Positions 18,230 through 30,119 of a stretch of DNA of 64,000 bases are shown here, piece by piece. The stretch spans positions 16,592,863-16,656,862 of the forward strand of contig NC_064542.1 of NCBI RefSeq assembly GCF_023856365.1, in the 5' to 3' direction. Source of the DNA: Brienomyrus brachyistius. Its lineage: Eukaryota > Chordata > Actinopteri > Osteoglossiformes > Mormyridae. How positions within the stretch are numbered: position 1 is the stretch's first letter; each line of letters opens with the position of its first letter. The notes under the pieces were generated by a model, which was not told the origin of the DNA, did not search any database, and saw only the letters and a program-made list of their open reading frames with translations. The position numbers were made by a program, and so were the translations under genes.

Positions 18230-18540
18230 AAGGAGGAGAGAGGGGAGGAGTTTGGCAGATGGGGAGGTGTCGGTCTGACAACAATGCTTAGCCACAGCAA
18301 GAGTCCGGCGCTGTGAGAGAGCGACCAGCCGGTGGAGGCGGCGCAGCTCCGGCGCCACGGCAACCACTGTTCGGTTCGATGCCATGACAACCACGGCAAG
18401 TTCATGGCGGAACCCTCAACACCGGCAGTAGCTGTCAGACCTGAACAGCACGGAACAAGCCATCCGCCGAACCTGGGAAGCGGCAGCACAAGACTGGAAC
18501 CTGTCCACATATCTTTGAATTGTTCTACACACTGAAAACT
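18230..18540. other. CpG-rich patch with overlapping open frames
   Basis: This 300-bp patch is strikingly richer in G+C and CpG than its surroundings. On the minus strand an ATG near 18384 opens MASNRTVVAVAPELRRLHRL; the two other minus frames and one plus frame are also open. No domain is recognisable. It might be a promoter with a first exon, a CpG-rich repeat, or a retroelement LTR. I cannot choose. Confidence 0.3.
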
Positions 18541-20395
18541 TTCAAGTATTTGCCACATTCACTCCAGTCAAGGGGAGCTCTCTCTCAGGATCTATTCATG
18601 AACAGCCATTCTACACCCCCAAAATGTTCTCATTATACAGTGCTTTTGGGCTTCTTGCTGTGACTGTGAATGTCATCAAGACCTCAAATTCTGGGTAAAC
18701 ATAAAGTTTGGCAACGGCATTATTTTTTTTTCTGAAGAACAATTCTAAGAAGAGCAGTTCTACGAAATGAGCACGTATTGAGCGGGCACAGTGTTGGTAC
18801 TCCTTACCACTGGAGCTCCAGGTCCAAAGTTCTCATGCTGTTCCCCTACCTCTTGCTCCTCTGCTTTCCTGTTTCAACCAAAGGGCCAAGCTGAAGCTCA
18901 GTGGGTCTAGCACTGATGAGAATCGTCTGATAGCTGAGCTCCGACCACCGAAGGAATACAGAATCCGCACCATTGCATCCTCGTCTATCCCTGTAATTAA
19001 ATGCTAATATAGGCAATGTGCAACAGCTAAGTCAGGTAAGTGAAATTTCCCCTTAACTCACTCCCGACTACAAAATTCACTCAGAAAAATGCCTACTGAG
19101 AACATAAGCGTGTACTCTGTTTTGAGAATGCTATGAATAATCAACCATAATTCATTGGTCTACAGTGCACACAGACAATGGTTTAAAGATGCAGCAGTTA
19201 TTTTTTAATGAGTAAGCGGGGACATGGATTAAAAAGAATGTTTCCATTTAAACGGACAACTGATTACTTTGATAAAGAGAACATTTGACACTTCACATAA
19301 ATACTTGAAAAGATTCAATTTGATATCTACTTTAATTTCAAAAATAAGTTAGACTCAGTATTTTGGGTTGTGTCCTTGTAATTCCTATACTTACTTACCT
19401 GTTATTGGAGATTCCACCGACTACATTCTGTAATTCAAATCCATCAGATAAATTGTTTACCTGGGGTAACTTTACAAATATAGATAAAGATTTGTGTGGC
19501 AGGGGTAATGGGTATGGGCAATAATTTGTAATAATTAATACTCTGTTTTCCCAAGGTGATTATTATGTTCTATGGTGTTTTTCATGGTTTGTTGCATGAT
19601 TTCATGGCTTTAAGTGTTCAGTACAGTACTTAGTCTAAGCTCATTTTGGTACCAAAGCTCAGCTTTCCAAAAGCAGACATTTTCCTTTATTAAAGCTGTG
19701 TTTCATAATAAATGTGCTGCTCTCCTCATCATTCACAAAGGGTCAGCATTGTATCCCAGCTGCAAAAAGAGCAAGGCCTTCAAGATAGACCAATCTAAAT
19801 CCTGTATTTGTAAAGTTCTGCTTTTGCAGGCTACATGAGGACACACAGGACCATCTGCTGGTGTGTGTGTGTGTGTGTGCAGTCAAACTATCAGACATGG
19901 AGAGCAGAGACCTTTCAGTTTCACAACATGCAACTGAATTTATACAACAATAATTATTATCTAATAATTGTTAATACAATTATTCTGCTAATATAACACC
20001 ATAAACACAGTGTAAATGTAGTTATTAACAGTATAATTAATCTGCAAATATTTTTCAAAGGCTAAAATTACATTAATTTATTCATGACAGTTGAAACTTT
20101 GAAGAGAAAACCATAAGGAAAATCAAACCCAAGTCTATCTGTGATACAGAGAACAAGAAAAAAACGAAACATGCTAAACTCACGACAAGGTGTTTTGGAT
20201 GGGAGGAGTTCTTTCAATGGAAAGATAAAAAAATGATTGACAGGCAGATAGATGGATAGATCTTCTTACTGCCCCATATTTTTTAGCCAACCGCTTACAT
20301 TCCTACATACATACCTCTCAGTATCCCCTGCTTTACAGATGTTCGCTTTAGGCCACCTCGCCTTCATGACACTTACAATTGTAGGCCCACCTATC
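18541..20395. other. Intergenic DNA with a (GT)n tract
   Basis: A (GT) run lies at about 19860-19879. No coding exon, RNA gene or named repeat could be supported elsewhere in the stretch. Confidence 0.4.
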
Positions 20396-20398
20396 TTT

Positions 20399-20609
20399 TG
20401 CTAACTGAAATAAATCCGAAAAGGATTTTCACTTTTACGAAAAAGGTGAAAAACGAAAGCCGATATAGAGGCAGTGCAAACCCCAAGTGGCACCACCAAA
20501 TTCCTTCCCTGGGAGGTGCACTCAGCATCTCAGCATCAAGCGGCCATGGCTTTTAATTGTATCTGTGCTTTATCTCAAAATCCTCTTCGGATTTATTTCG
20601 GTTAGCTAA
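20399..20609. mobile_element. Short inverted-repeat element (MITE-like), about 210 bp
   Basis: The arms CTAACTGAAATAAATCCGAA (from 20401) and TTCGGATTTATTTCGGTTAG (to 20606) are imperfect inverted complements over about 30 bp, continuing with GGATTTT/AAAATCC. The interior carries no frame. Flanking target duplication was not clear, so the superfamily is open. Confidence 0.7.
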
Positions 20610-21029
20610 ACTACACTGGTACATGCATTATTTCTACATTAAAAGGGTGTGTATTTATCATATAATTCCTGCTTTTTCTGTATGTTAATGTTATTTTAGG
20701 TTTTATGTATTATTTGGTCTGATTTGGTAGGTTATTTTTTGCATCTGGGAATGCTCAAAATTTTTTCCCATATAAAATAATGGTAATTGCTTCTTTACTT
20801 CATGCTATTCCGGATTATGTAACGTTTCAAAGGAATGGTGTAATTCTGGATATCGGGAAACCAGTACCTGCAGACATACATGCATACAGATCAGGCATTT
20901 TTCCAAATTTCCTGGAGCAGTTTTAGGGCCCGAAAATGATATGCTTACTCTGCCAGCCAGGGAACTTACACCAGAAACGTCGTGGACAGACGCACAAACA
21001 CCTGATCTGTAGAGTTACAGATAAGAGTG

Positions 21030-21330
21030 CATTGCCTTATAATGCAGGTTTTACAGTAAGAGTGCTTACACAGTACACTGAGTGTATACAACCAGTATGC
21101 AATATGTAGGTGTACATACACAGCTCAGTGGGAGTATGTGCCTTGCATTGTTGAGTATTTACATAGTGCAGTGTGTAACAGCAATGTGAATGTATACTTA
21201 AAAAAGTATGATGTGGATGTGGTGTACATGCACGGTAAAATGTAAGTGTATAATTAAACAGTACAGTGTGAGTGGAGAGTAGAATGTGAATGCGCACATG
21301 TAGTGCACAGCATAAGTTTATTACCGCAAC
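21030..21330. repeat. Degenerate GTA/GTG-rich low-complexity stretch
   Basis: Variants of AGTGTATAC, AGTACAGTG and GAATGTGAATG recur irregularly. The minus strand has a long open frame (21037-21390) that is Cys/His-rich, most simply a by-product of this composition. Confidence 0.4.
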
Positions 21331-21769
21331 ACTGTGTGTACATAACAGTATATAATCCACAGATATGCTGCCGCCAGACAAGCGTAACAAGTTAAAAAGA
21401 ACCGGAGCGTTTTCTTCAGAAGCCTGCCTGTATTGGAATGTATACTTTTAACTCCCACCATGCCAGTGACCTGAGTAGGATGGTCCAGTAGGAGTCTTTC
21501 AGCTCCTGTCACCTCAGTGCAAAGCTAAACCTTCACAGAGAGGTATTGCCCAGTGAAAAAACACGATCAACTTTAGCAAATAAGAAAATAAATCAGGGGA
21601 ATAAATTATGCTTTAAGACTGTTGATGCTAAACTGGCTAGTGTTCTGTTATGGTACTGACATTTTGTTTTCCCACGTTACTTATAAATGTTAAATAAATG
21701 TCAGCTTCACCCTGTTGGGCAAGCTGAAGAAATGCAGATGGTGAACTGTACTCACCTTTACTACAAGCA

Positions 21770-22530
21770 TAATTGTAGCGCCCCCATGCCGCGGTAACGG
21801 GCATGACTCCTAAACCCCATCCACTATTTCTTCGGGGCGCCCTGAGTTCTTTATTTTATTTACGATAATTGGTGAGCGGAGGTTTGAGACGTTGTTCTCT
21901 CACCTAACTAGTATGAGCTTCAGCCACTCTCAACTGTCACGGGTACTCCCGGTTCAAAAAATCAACATTTTCCATAGGTGAAATTAAAACACATACCTTT
22001 ACTTTTAAACTTAGATTACCACACAATAAAATAAATAACAATTACAACTGAAATAACCATTTAGACTCACAAACTCCTATACCGCCAGTCTTAAACAAAA
22101 ATATCACCCTCGGTGCAGGCCTGATATGTCGCTTGGGGGCGGTGGGGCCCAACCTCAAAAAATGGCCACTTCTCTCTGTAAACAAAGGAGAAATACAGGC
22201 TTCCGATGAGAAGAAAGGCTCCATCGCAGGCGAATGCTCGGAGTTTGGTGTTTCCTGTCGAGTGTCCTCTTCCGTCCACCTTGTCTGGGTGAATGATGAA
22301 GTTTTCCTCTGGAGTTGCAGCTCAGTTCACCAAATCCCTGTACCTCAGCATGATGCTGGCTGCTACTGTTGGAGAATGCGCTTTACTTAAGACGGCGGCC
22401 AGGCGATATGACGCACTTTTAATACTACACAAGCAGCATTAAAACTCCAGCAAAACTTCACATCCACGGTCGCCGATAGGGTAGTTATCAGTCCGAATTC
22501 ACGCCATAGGAAAATAAACATTTCGGCATA
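21770..22530. other. Possible solo LTR or old element, uncertain
   Basis: A sharp start TGTAGCGCCCCC at about 21774 leads into a C+G-richer stretch with several short open frames up to about 22500. The composition differs from both flanks and the TG start would suit an LTR. No terminal CA partner or target duplication could be fixed. Confidence 0.2.
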
Positions 22531-22611
22531 GTACATTCAAAACATTTATACATTTTGTAATACAACAACATAGAAATAAGGAAATATAGCACAGAGCTAC
22601 ATAAAGATAAA

Positions 22612-23192
22612 TAATCCATCCATTTTGTGTAACCGCTTATCCTGATGGACCACAGGAGGTCCGGAGTCTATGGTGCAACCCATCGCAGGACATACTCACA
22701 CACCTATAGGCAATTTAGGAAATCCAGTTAACCTCAGCATATTTTTGGACTATGGGGGAAACCAGAGTACCCAGAGGAAACTGAACAACAACATGGGAAG
22801 AACATGCAAACTCCATTCGTGTGGAATCCTGGCAGAAGCTCGATTCGGTGTCCCCAAGGTGTGAGCGTTAGCCACTGCATCACCATGCCACTAATAATAA
22901 TCCATCCATTTTCTGAAAGCACTTGTCATATTCCGGGTCACAGGGGGTCTCGAGCCTATAAGCACAAGGCAGAGAACAACCCATGACATGGCACACTCAT
23001 TTTTGATAACTCCAATCAGCCTCAGCATGTTTTTGGACTGTGGGGGGAAACCAGAGAACCCAGAGGGAACTCCAGAACGACAAAGGGAGATCATGCAGAC
23101 TCTACTCACATGAAACCCTCGTGGGGACTTGAATACTGGTCCCAGACGTGTGAGGCAACAGTGCTAACCACTGTGCCACCATGCCAACTAAT
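22612..23192. repeat. Two head-to-tail copies of a fish dispersed repeat
   Basis: Copy 1 (22612-22888) and copy 2 (22898-23192) both run ATCCATCCATTTT, then CCTCAGCATRTTTTTGGACT, GGGGGAAACCAGAG, AACTCC, ending in GCCACTGC/CTGTGCCACCATGCC. The shared block order over nearly 280 bp shows they are the same family. A (TAA)n run follows at about 23190-23213. The same family appears at 29780-30000. Confidence 0.85.
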
Positions 23193-23214
23193 AATAATAA
23201 TAATAATAATAATA

Positions 23215-24780
23215 CATTGTATTTCATATCTGTTATCTGTTATATTGTTGCCTCTACTCTGGATATGGAGATAGCTACCAAATCACACTTGCTATCTTGG
23301 CAAAAGTTTTTACAGTATAGCGTTAGTGATACAATGGCAGTCTTTTAAAAAACAGATGTGTTGTTATGGAAATAGTCCTGTAGTTTTGGTCTGTACCGCT
23401 AGCTTGTCATTAGGAACAATTCTTCTGTTTCTTTCAGACACCCTCGTCCTCTCTGGTCTGTTCCAGATTTTTTGGCCTGGACTGTCTTCATGTTGTGGAA
23501 GGCAAAAGTCAGAGGTTCCTGAGCCTTAAAAGGCCATGCAAGAGCTCAAACAAATTCCAAGCTGCTGTATAAGGCTGTATCATCTATTTTTTAACTTAAT
23601 TGTGACTTTAATCTTTAACTGGGTCAAGATAATAGAACTTCTGCTTCAGTTTATGTACTGTTTCCACCCAAAGCTTCTTTAAAATTGGTATTTTTTGTTT
23701 ATGCTATAACTTTACTTTCACCTGAATTTAAATATATAAACTCCTCACCAACAGAGTCAGGTCAGAGGTTGTTCTGTAATCTTTTGCAAAGCTAGGTTAC
23801 ATCTTCCAGGACTTCAGCAGAGCATGATATTTGCATAAGGATGTGCTGTGATAATCTGTCACACAGCCATCAGTCTGGTCTTGTTTCTCTGGGTTAGTCA
23901 GTCAGTTAAATAAGGACTGTTAGCAACAGGATGGTTTACTCAAGACTTGGCTCACCATGCAGAACTGAGGAGTGGGGGTGGGATGCCAGCTGTGTATTAG
24001 TGCTCAAGGTACAGAAGGTAGCAGCTATGTGGTCCAAACAGCACACAGCTGCAGTCATGTCCATGAAAGTGCCACACAGATATGCAAAAATGTAAAAAGT
24101 ACACAAAGAATCCTTCGTACTATCAGTTTGGAATCAGGGAATGTCTTTCCTTAAGCATACTGCTCACACTCTCTTCATCACCTCGGCAACAGATGGAGAA
24201 CATGGGATGCTTTTGCCAGTGATACTGTCATGAATTTCTGAGTCATGTGGTACTTTCTGGGGCAGCTGGCAGCCTAGCTGAATGTGTTTGATATCCCCCA
24301 AAACCTGTGTGTCCTCCACCTCAGCACCCCCCCCCCCCCCAACTCTGTGCTTGTCAGCTAGCCCGTAGTTGATGATTTAAGCTGTTTCATTGTTAGCTGT
24401 GTTCCCTGCAGTGTGAGTGCAGTCATGGTTATCCATCTGCAGGTTATCCATCATTTTTCATTCAATGCATCACATACACTGGGAGAATCAGCGCAGGGTG
24501 TTGTTTCTGTAGCTTGCAAAATCTGTTCCTTTTCTCAGGATGTGAGAAGTGTTGGCTTACGCTGCCTTTTACCTCCAGTAAAAATATACATATAGTTTGA
24601 AAGAAACAATATCATGGGAATCAAGATGTTTAGAAGTAAATTGCATGAATTTAAATGGAAAGAACATTAAAGAATAAATGATGTGAAAATGCCATTATTA
24701 GGCAGAAAGACAAAATAATCTCTGCTGGGTTTCATAGAAAAAAATAACTTTCCTACAATTCATTTTATTATTTTTTATAT
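23215..24780. other. Intergenic DNA, no gene recognised
   Basis: Only short frames and a poly-C tract (about 24328-24341) are visible. Confidence 0.45.
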
Positions 24781-24784
24781 CTAT

Positions 24785-25450
24785 CTATCCGTTGTCAACT
24801 GCTTGTCTAGGGCTGGGTTGTAGGGCCATCAGTCTGAACAGAGATGATCAGGCCTACCTTTTCCCAGCCATCTCCTCCAGATCTCTCTCCTGCATGTCCT
24901 GGGTCTGCCCCAGGGCCTCCTCTCAGTTGGACATTACCAAAACACTTCCCCAGGGATGCATCCAGGAAGCATCTTAGAGATAGATGGCCAAACCACCTCA
25001 ACTGGCTCTTGTCGATGCAGAGGAGCAGCGTCTCTACATTGAGCTCCCCCTCAATGTCCGAGGTCCTAACCCTACCTCTAATTTTGGCCGCATGTATCCA
25101 CGATCTCATTCTTTCGGTCGCTACCCAAAGCTCAGGTGAGAGTAAAAACATAGATCAGCTAGTAAACTGAAATCAAAAGCTCCCCTTTTTACCATGATGG
25201 AACCGTACAGCATCCGCATAACTTCTGACGCTGTCAGTCTCCCGCTCCCTTCTTCCTTCGCTCATGAGCAGGGCCCCAAGATTCTTAAACTCTTTTGCTT
25301 AAGGCCAGCCTGAAAGGGACAATCCACCCTTTTCCAATTGAGAACCTTGGCCTCCAATTTGAAGGGGCTGGTCCTCATTCCCCAGTGGACGTGCAACAGG
25401 GCCATATCATCTGAAAAAAGCAAAGATGTGAGCCTGAGACACAAAACCAG
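24785..25450 (-). mobile_element. LINE fragment, antisense
   Basis: The minus strand (24807-25151) reads RMRSWIHAAKIRGRV, ELNVETLLLCIDKSQLRWFGH and RGGPGADPGHAGE. The S-Q-L-R-W-x-G-H motif and the following GRRPRGRP-like degenerate region come from the C-terminus of a common fish LINE polymerase. The bases 25270-25450 continue the same element with multiple breaks. It is a dead, truncated copy. Confidence 0.8.
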
Positions 25451-25699
25451 ACCCCCTCCACCCCATGGCTGTGCTTAGAAATTCTCTCCAAAAAAGTTAT
25501 GACAGTTTGTATTATTATGTATTGATCATATTCTGTCTTTACATTTAGGGATTTCTTCCTCTACTTCTGCCAGTAGTAGGCAGTTATGAGCTCTCTTAAC
25601 AGCTCCACTTCTACAGAGGCAGCTTAAGATAAGTGTACATGCCCAGTTTACCTCATCATTGCACTGCTTAGTGGATGAGATACGTAATAGTGAGGGCAT

Positions 25700-25875
25700 G
25701 TACATGTTGTGTACCGCACTGGTGCCCTAATGGTTATGGAAGCACATTTGTAATTGGAAGATTGCTGGTTTGAATCCCCAAACAGCAAGATATCACTGAC
25801 ATATTCTGAGCAAGGTACTGCTCCCAGGGTGCTGAATTGCCCCCTGCGATGTCACGATGTCACATATGTGTTACA
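25700..25875 (+). mobile_element. tRNA-derived SINE
   Basis: GGTGCCCTAATGGTTATGGA resembles an A-box region and GGTTTGAATCC at about 25769 is a near-perfect polymerase III B-box. The following GAGCAAGGTACTGCTCCCAG and TGCTGAATTGCCCC are typical of the tRNA-unrelated body of fish SINEs. The copy is old and imperfect. Confidence 0.72.
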
Positions 25876-25879
25876 TGCA

Positions 25880-27245
25880 AATTTTGTTGTGGTGTGCTAT
25901 GGTGTGTCAACACTGATCACCTAATTCTATTCTATGCTTCCCATAGATTGCATCAGTCAATCTAATAGCCACTTATTTAACAGTCCTTGATGCTTTGCGA
26001 TGTAGTGATGTAATGTAAAATCCAGAGAACCGATGTCAGTGGTCAAACAAATAAAAAGTCAAAGCAGAAACTGATCATGTGCAAGTGATGCTAAAACATG
26101 GGGGTAGTGTTGCTTATTTCTAAGTAATAATTGAGAACTGGCAAATGTCTTTTTAAAAAGTGTTAATGCGATGGGACAACCCATGTCTGACTCCACGTCC
26201 TGCTGTGATTTGTGATTTGCCTGTTTGTGTGCCTGCCTCTTGCTGTTTGTTTTCTCAGTCCCATGCCTTTTGTGTGACCCCATCCACGGCTTGGTGCAGG
26301 GGCCAGGCATTCCTGTTAGTACGTTCTTTTTCATCATTTATTACTCAAGGCCCCCTAACAGCCCTGGACGAAACAGAGCAGGCATCCGTTAACTGTAGGT
26401 TATTTGTGATTACGCCAGAGGTGCCACAGGAAAAGTAGGTAGCTGTCATCGCATGAACGAGGTGGTTGATCTATTAGAGATGAAACTGTTCAGGGCATGT
26501 TGATGATGTAAATGGTAGTGCTTTGGACCATTATGCTCATATAAACCAAGACAGATCCCCATATTTCTTCCTTCTTTTCCCTTCAATGACAATTCAAATC
26601 TGCAAACTTTTTGGACCCTCAAAAATTAACTGAATTTATCTGGAAGTTGATGATAATACTGCAGTACTGCAAGCACTCATCTTGACCAGTCCTTGGAGGC
26701 CATTCAGAACTGCTTCCCTCTCTGAGTATGATTCCTATTTGTGAAAGTTCTGGAGTACTAATTATATCCACGCTCTGAAAAACAGTGAAAAGTTAGAATC
26801 TCTCGACGCGTCTCTTATTGCTGGGGAATGGCCATTTTTCTTTTAGTGCACCATGAATTGGTTTCACCTCTAATCCAGGTGCATACAACAAGGGTAATGA
26901 GGTTGGGTGTCACTTCCTGTTCACCAAATAATGAATGATCTGGACCAACAGAATAAACGTCATAATTTTATCATTTTCAAACTGGGTAATATTTTGCAAT
27001 GTAGCATTAGAGCAAGAAAAATATTTAAACTGGTAAATTGGCTCCTTTCTCCCAGCAACACTGAAACTCCAGGGGAGATCCGCCTCCTCCAAGATCCTTA
27101 TATAGCCACTGGATGCACCTCCTCCCACCCTTCTAGCCTTTGTGGAGGGGCTACGGAGTCCAGCAAAACTATATTATTCTGAGGGATGGAGCATGGGGGG
27201 CAGATCAGGAAGAACATGAGAAAGTAAGCAGATGAGATAAGGAGA
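25880..27245. other. Intergenic DNA, no gene recognised
   Basis: Short frames only; none shows a domain or consistent splice signals. Confidence 0.4.
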
Positions 27246-27249
27246 AAAG

Positions 27250-27575
27250 GAGATAGATGAGAGCAAAGAAGGAAGGAGAATGGGTTACAAGGATGACAGG
27301 AGAGAGGGAGGACATGGTAGGAAAGAGAGGAGAAGGAGAGCGGGTTATAAGGATGACAGGAGAGAGGGAGGACATGGTGGGAAAGAGGAGAAGGAGAGAG
27401 GCTTGTAAGGACAATAGGAGAGAAAGAGGACAAGGTAGGAAAGAGGAGAAGGAGAGTGGGTTGTAAGGACAATAGGAGAGAAGGAGGACATGGTAGGAAA
27501 GAGGAGAAGGAGAGTGGGTTGTAAGGACAATAGGAGAGAAGGAGGACATGGTAGGAAAGAGAGGACAAGGAGCAC
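27250..27575. repeat. GA-rich minisatellite, unit about 58-60 bp, about 5 copies
   Basis: A unit containing GGAGGACATGGTAGGAAAG, AGGAGAAGGAGAG and GGGTTNTAAGGA recurs every 58-60 bp. Because it is almost pure purine on the plus strand, all three minus frames stay open and encode repetitive Ser/Leu/Pro peptides. These are not genes. Confidence 0.92.
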
Positions 27576-27613
27576 TACTCAGGGGCATCGGAGGTATCTT
27601 ATGTGTGGCCCTC

Positions 27614-28640
27614 TCTAAACCCCCCCCCCCCCCAGAAAGGCTTTTGTTTGTCTATTCTTTTTCTTTTCTTTGAAACTATGACATCCCATGGCTCTGCGCT
27701 GGTGACAAGTTATCAGCCAATAGACCATTGAAATCAGGCAATCAGTGCTAAGTAATGTGACACCTTATTACTGTAACCTGGCTGCACAGCTGATCTGCCA
27801 AATGACACCAATGCATCACACTTTCAAATGGCCTTGCCTCTGCTTAAGTGTTTTCTGGTTAACATGACCTTTTCATCATTGAGGTTTATTTAAACCAGAA
27901 ATTAGACATTGAGGGAACTACTGTTAATTGATTCCTTCATATAAGACAGAAGCTAAGGTCAGTCTTCCTGTCTCTATGGTGACCATGATCGGCTTTGTGA
28001 TTCACCACTAAGCCAACTCCGGGACGATGGGATTGGCCTGTCGTAGAAATGTGTGTGTTTCAAATGCTTAAGGATGTACAGCTGAACATAGTACCAGTCA
28101 GAAAGCCTTATGCCACTGCCACTTAATGTACGAACAAATGACAAGTCTGTGCAACTATAAGCAAGTGTAAGTCTGCCTAACAGTCTGTGTGTCTGTGTGG
28201 GAGTGAGGGCTGCAGCGGCCAGTAACATCACCGGCTAAGCATACCAGGCGGTGTGCATCATTTAATTTTGTTACATTTATTGCTTTTTGATATAAAGTGA
28301 CATACTATTCACATGGATTTATATAACTGGGCCTTACTAATGTAATACAGCATAAATACCTGCTATATGGTACTAGGAAGGATCTCTTCTTACCTTAGTT
28401 CTTTGAAAGTAAGCCACCTGCCAGTTAAGATGTGTAGTTACAGTTGAACATAGTAATGTATGAGCTTACTGTAGTGGTTATGGAGGTTTTCTGGGAATAA
28501 AATATGTGAGGAAGGCTATAAAATTTGTAAAAACTCAGGCAGAAATGAATTGGTACTGACACCATTAAACTACAATTATAAATTTTGCAAATATAATATG
28601 GAACAGATTTACTCTCAAAGTATGGGACCGAATAGAATTA
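27614..28640. other. Intergenic DNA, no gene recognised
   Basis: A poly-C tract (27620-27634) starts the stretch. The open frame at 27974-28231 on minus has no recognisable motif. Confidence 0.4.
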
Positions 28641-28690
28641 GATGTATAACTTTATTGATCCCAGAGGGAAATTCTAGTGCATACAGCAGT
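28640..28690. repeat. LINE/SINE 3' tail fragment (TTTATTGATCCCAGAGGGAA)
   Basis: ACTTTATTGATCCCAGAGGG recurs at 44425 and, in altered form, at 31753. It is a common 3' tail of fish retroelements. Only the tail is present here. Confidence 0.6.
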
Positions 28691-29064
28691 GAGTATTAAG
28701 ACATTTTATGATGGCATGAATAAGGCTCTCTATCTGCAATGAAAATGCGTATTAACATAATGAAGAATTTTGCCTGAATATGTACAGGCTTTTTGGAGCA
28801 GGCAATCACCATTAAGGACTCCATGTCTATTAGTATTGGAGTAAAGCGGACAGATCAGGCGGGCGCAGGCTCCCATCGCTGGCAGATTCATGCTATGTGT
28901 ATGTGTGCTGCCTTCATTGTGCAGAATGCTGCCTGAAAGTAACTGACAGGCAGAGAAAATAGATATGGGCTGCAAGTAGAGAGCAGAAGCAGAAACCGAG
29001 GCACAGCCAGAAATTGGCAGCTTAGCCTCATTATTATAGATTTGTGGGACTGAATCTGGTCTGT

Positions 29065-29066
<2 letters not shown>

Positions 29067-29109
<43 letters not shown>

Positions 29110-29170
29110 CACACACACACACATGCACACACACACACACGCACACACACACACACGCACACACACGCAT
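29067..29170. repeat. (CA)n microsatellite with GCA/TGC interruptions
   Basis: About 100 bp of CA repeats interrupted by ACGCAC and ATGCAC steps. All frames that cross it are low-complexity and not genes. Confidence 0.97.
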
Positions 29171-29199
29171 GTTGGGTATGCATATCTTTATATGTTGGG

Positions 29200-29470
29200 G
29201 ATATTTTTCCACCAAATGTGATCTATGCAATGCCCGCCCCCCAAATCAATCATTTCTATGGGTATAACCCTAATCCCAACTACAGGATGACAACCTTAAC
29301 CCCTACTCAGGCATGACCTTATCCAAAAGTAGGCATACAGAACACAACACATTTCACATTTTTAGTTTTTTGATTGGAGTCACACATTTTTATAAAAACT
29401 GGTCAATGTCACAATGTCAAAATAACAGGTTTATATCACATTGGGAGCGCATTTGGTCCCTACAATGTAA
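29200..29470. repeat. Dispersed fish repeat ending in GGTCCCTACAATGT (copy 2)
   Basis: CCCTAATCCCAACTACAGGA, CAACCTTAACCCCTACTCAG and TTTGGTCCCTACAATGT follow the same order as at 4865-5050. Confidence 0.72.
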
Positions 29471-29484
29471 TATACACATACCCC

Positions 29485-29488
29485 CCCA

Positions 29489-29566
<78 letters not shown>
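29485..29566. repeat. (CA)n microsatellite
   Basis: An almost pure CA run of about 75 bp, directly after the second copy of the dispersed repeat and before the third. Confidence 0.97.
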
Positions 29567-29584
29567 TACATATCTATTTCATTG

Positions 29585-29760
29585 TGCGTACTCTCCATTA
29601 ATTTTCATGGGCATTATCTTAATTCTACCTATGATAACCCTAACCCTAACTCTAACCCTAACCTTACCTCCTACCCAGCCGTAACCTTAACCAAAAGTAA
29701 CCAGACAAAATACAAGTCATAACATGAGAAATAAGAAATACATGTATTATTCACTTATGA
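29585..29760. repeat. Dispersed fish repeat with telomere-like TAACCC run (copy 3, partial)
   Basis: CCTATGATAACCCTAACCCT and CCGTAACCTTAACCAAAAGT parallel the block at 4865-4935. The short run of TAACCC variants at 29633-29665 arises within this family. Confidence 0.65.
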
Positions 29761-29779
29761 ATCGATCATATCAGGTTCC

Positions 29780-30115
29780 TCGGACAACCCTGAATGGGAC
29801 TCGCACACCTTGGGCAATTTAGAGACACCAATTCACCTGCATCTTCATGGACTGTGGGTATCAAAGCAACATAAAGTGCAGGCAGAACATGCACAGTCCA
29901 CACACAGAGCATGGTGGGGTTCCAACCCCCCACTCCAGAACTCACAATGCTAATCACTGCACCATATGTATAAACCTCTACATAAGCAGTGTGTAATAAC
30001 ATATGAAACTGTAATAGTTTGTTCCATACCTGAGCTCCATGGGATAGGCTTCAGGCCCCCTTGGAGCCCTGTACTGTATAAGTGATAGGATGGATGGATG
30101 GATGGGTGGGTGTTT
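29780..30115. repeat. Fish dispersed repeats: CTCAGCAT-type and GGATAGGCTTCAGG-type with (ATGG)n
   Basis: CACACCTTGGGCAATTTAGA, GGACTGTGGGTATCAAAGCA and AATGCTAATCACTGCACCAT belong to the family at 22612-23192. From 30028, TGGGATAGGCTTCAGGCCCC and GTATAAGTGATAGGATGGAT are the end of the family seen at 17810, with an (ATGG)n run. Confidence 0.7.
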
Positions 30116-30119
30116 ATAT

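Noticed and set aside
27098..27588. Leu/Ser/Pro-rich open frames of up to 156 codons on minus
   Set aside because: All three frames are open because the strand is a purine-rich tandem repeat; there is no start context or domain.
29633..29665. Telomere-like TAACCC run, possible interstitial telomere
   Set aside because: The run is short, irregular and sits inside a dispersed repeat whose other copies carry similar CCTAACC strings, so it is a family feature rather than a telomeric remnant.
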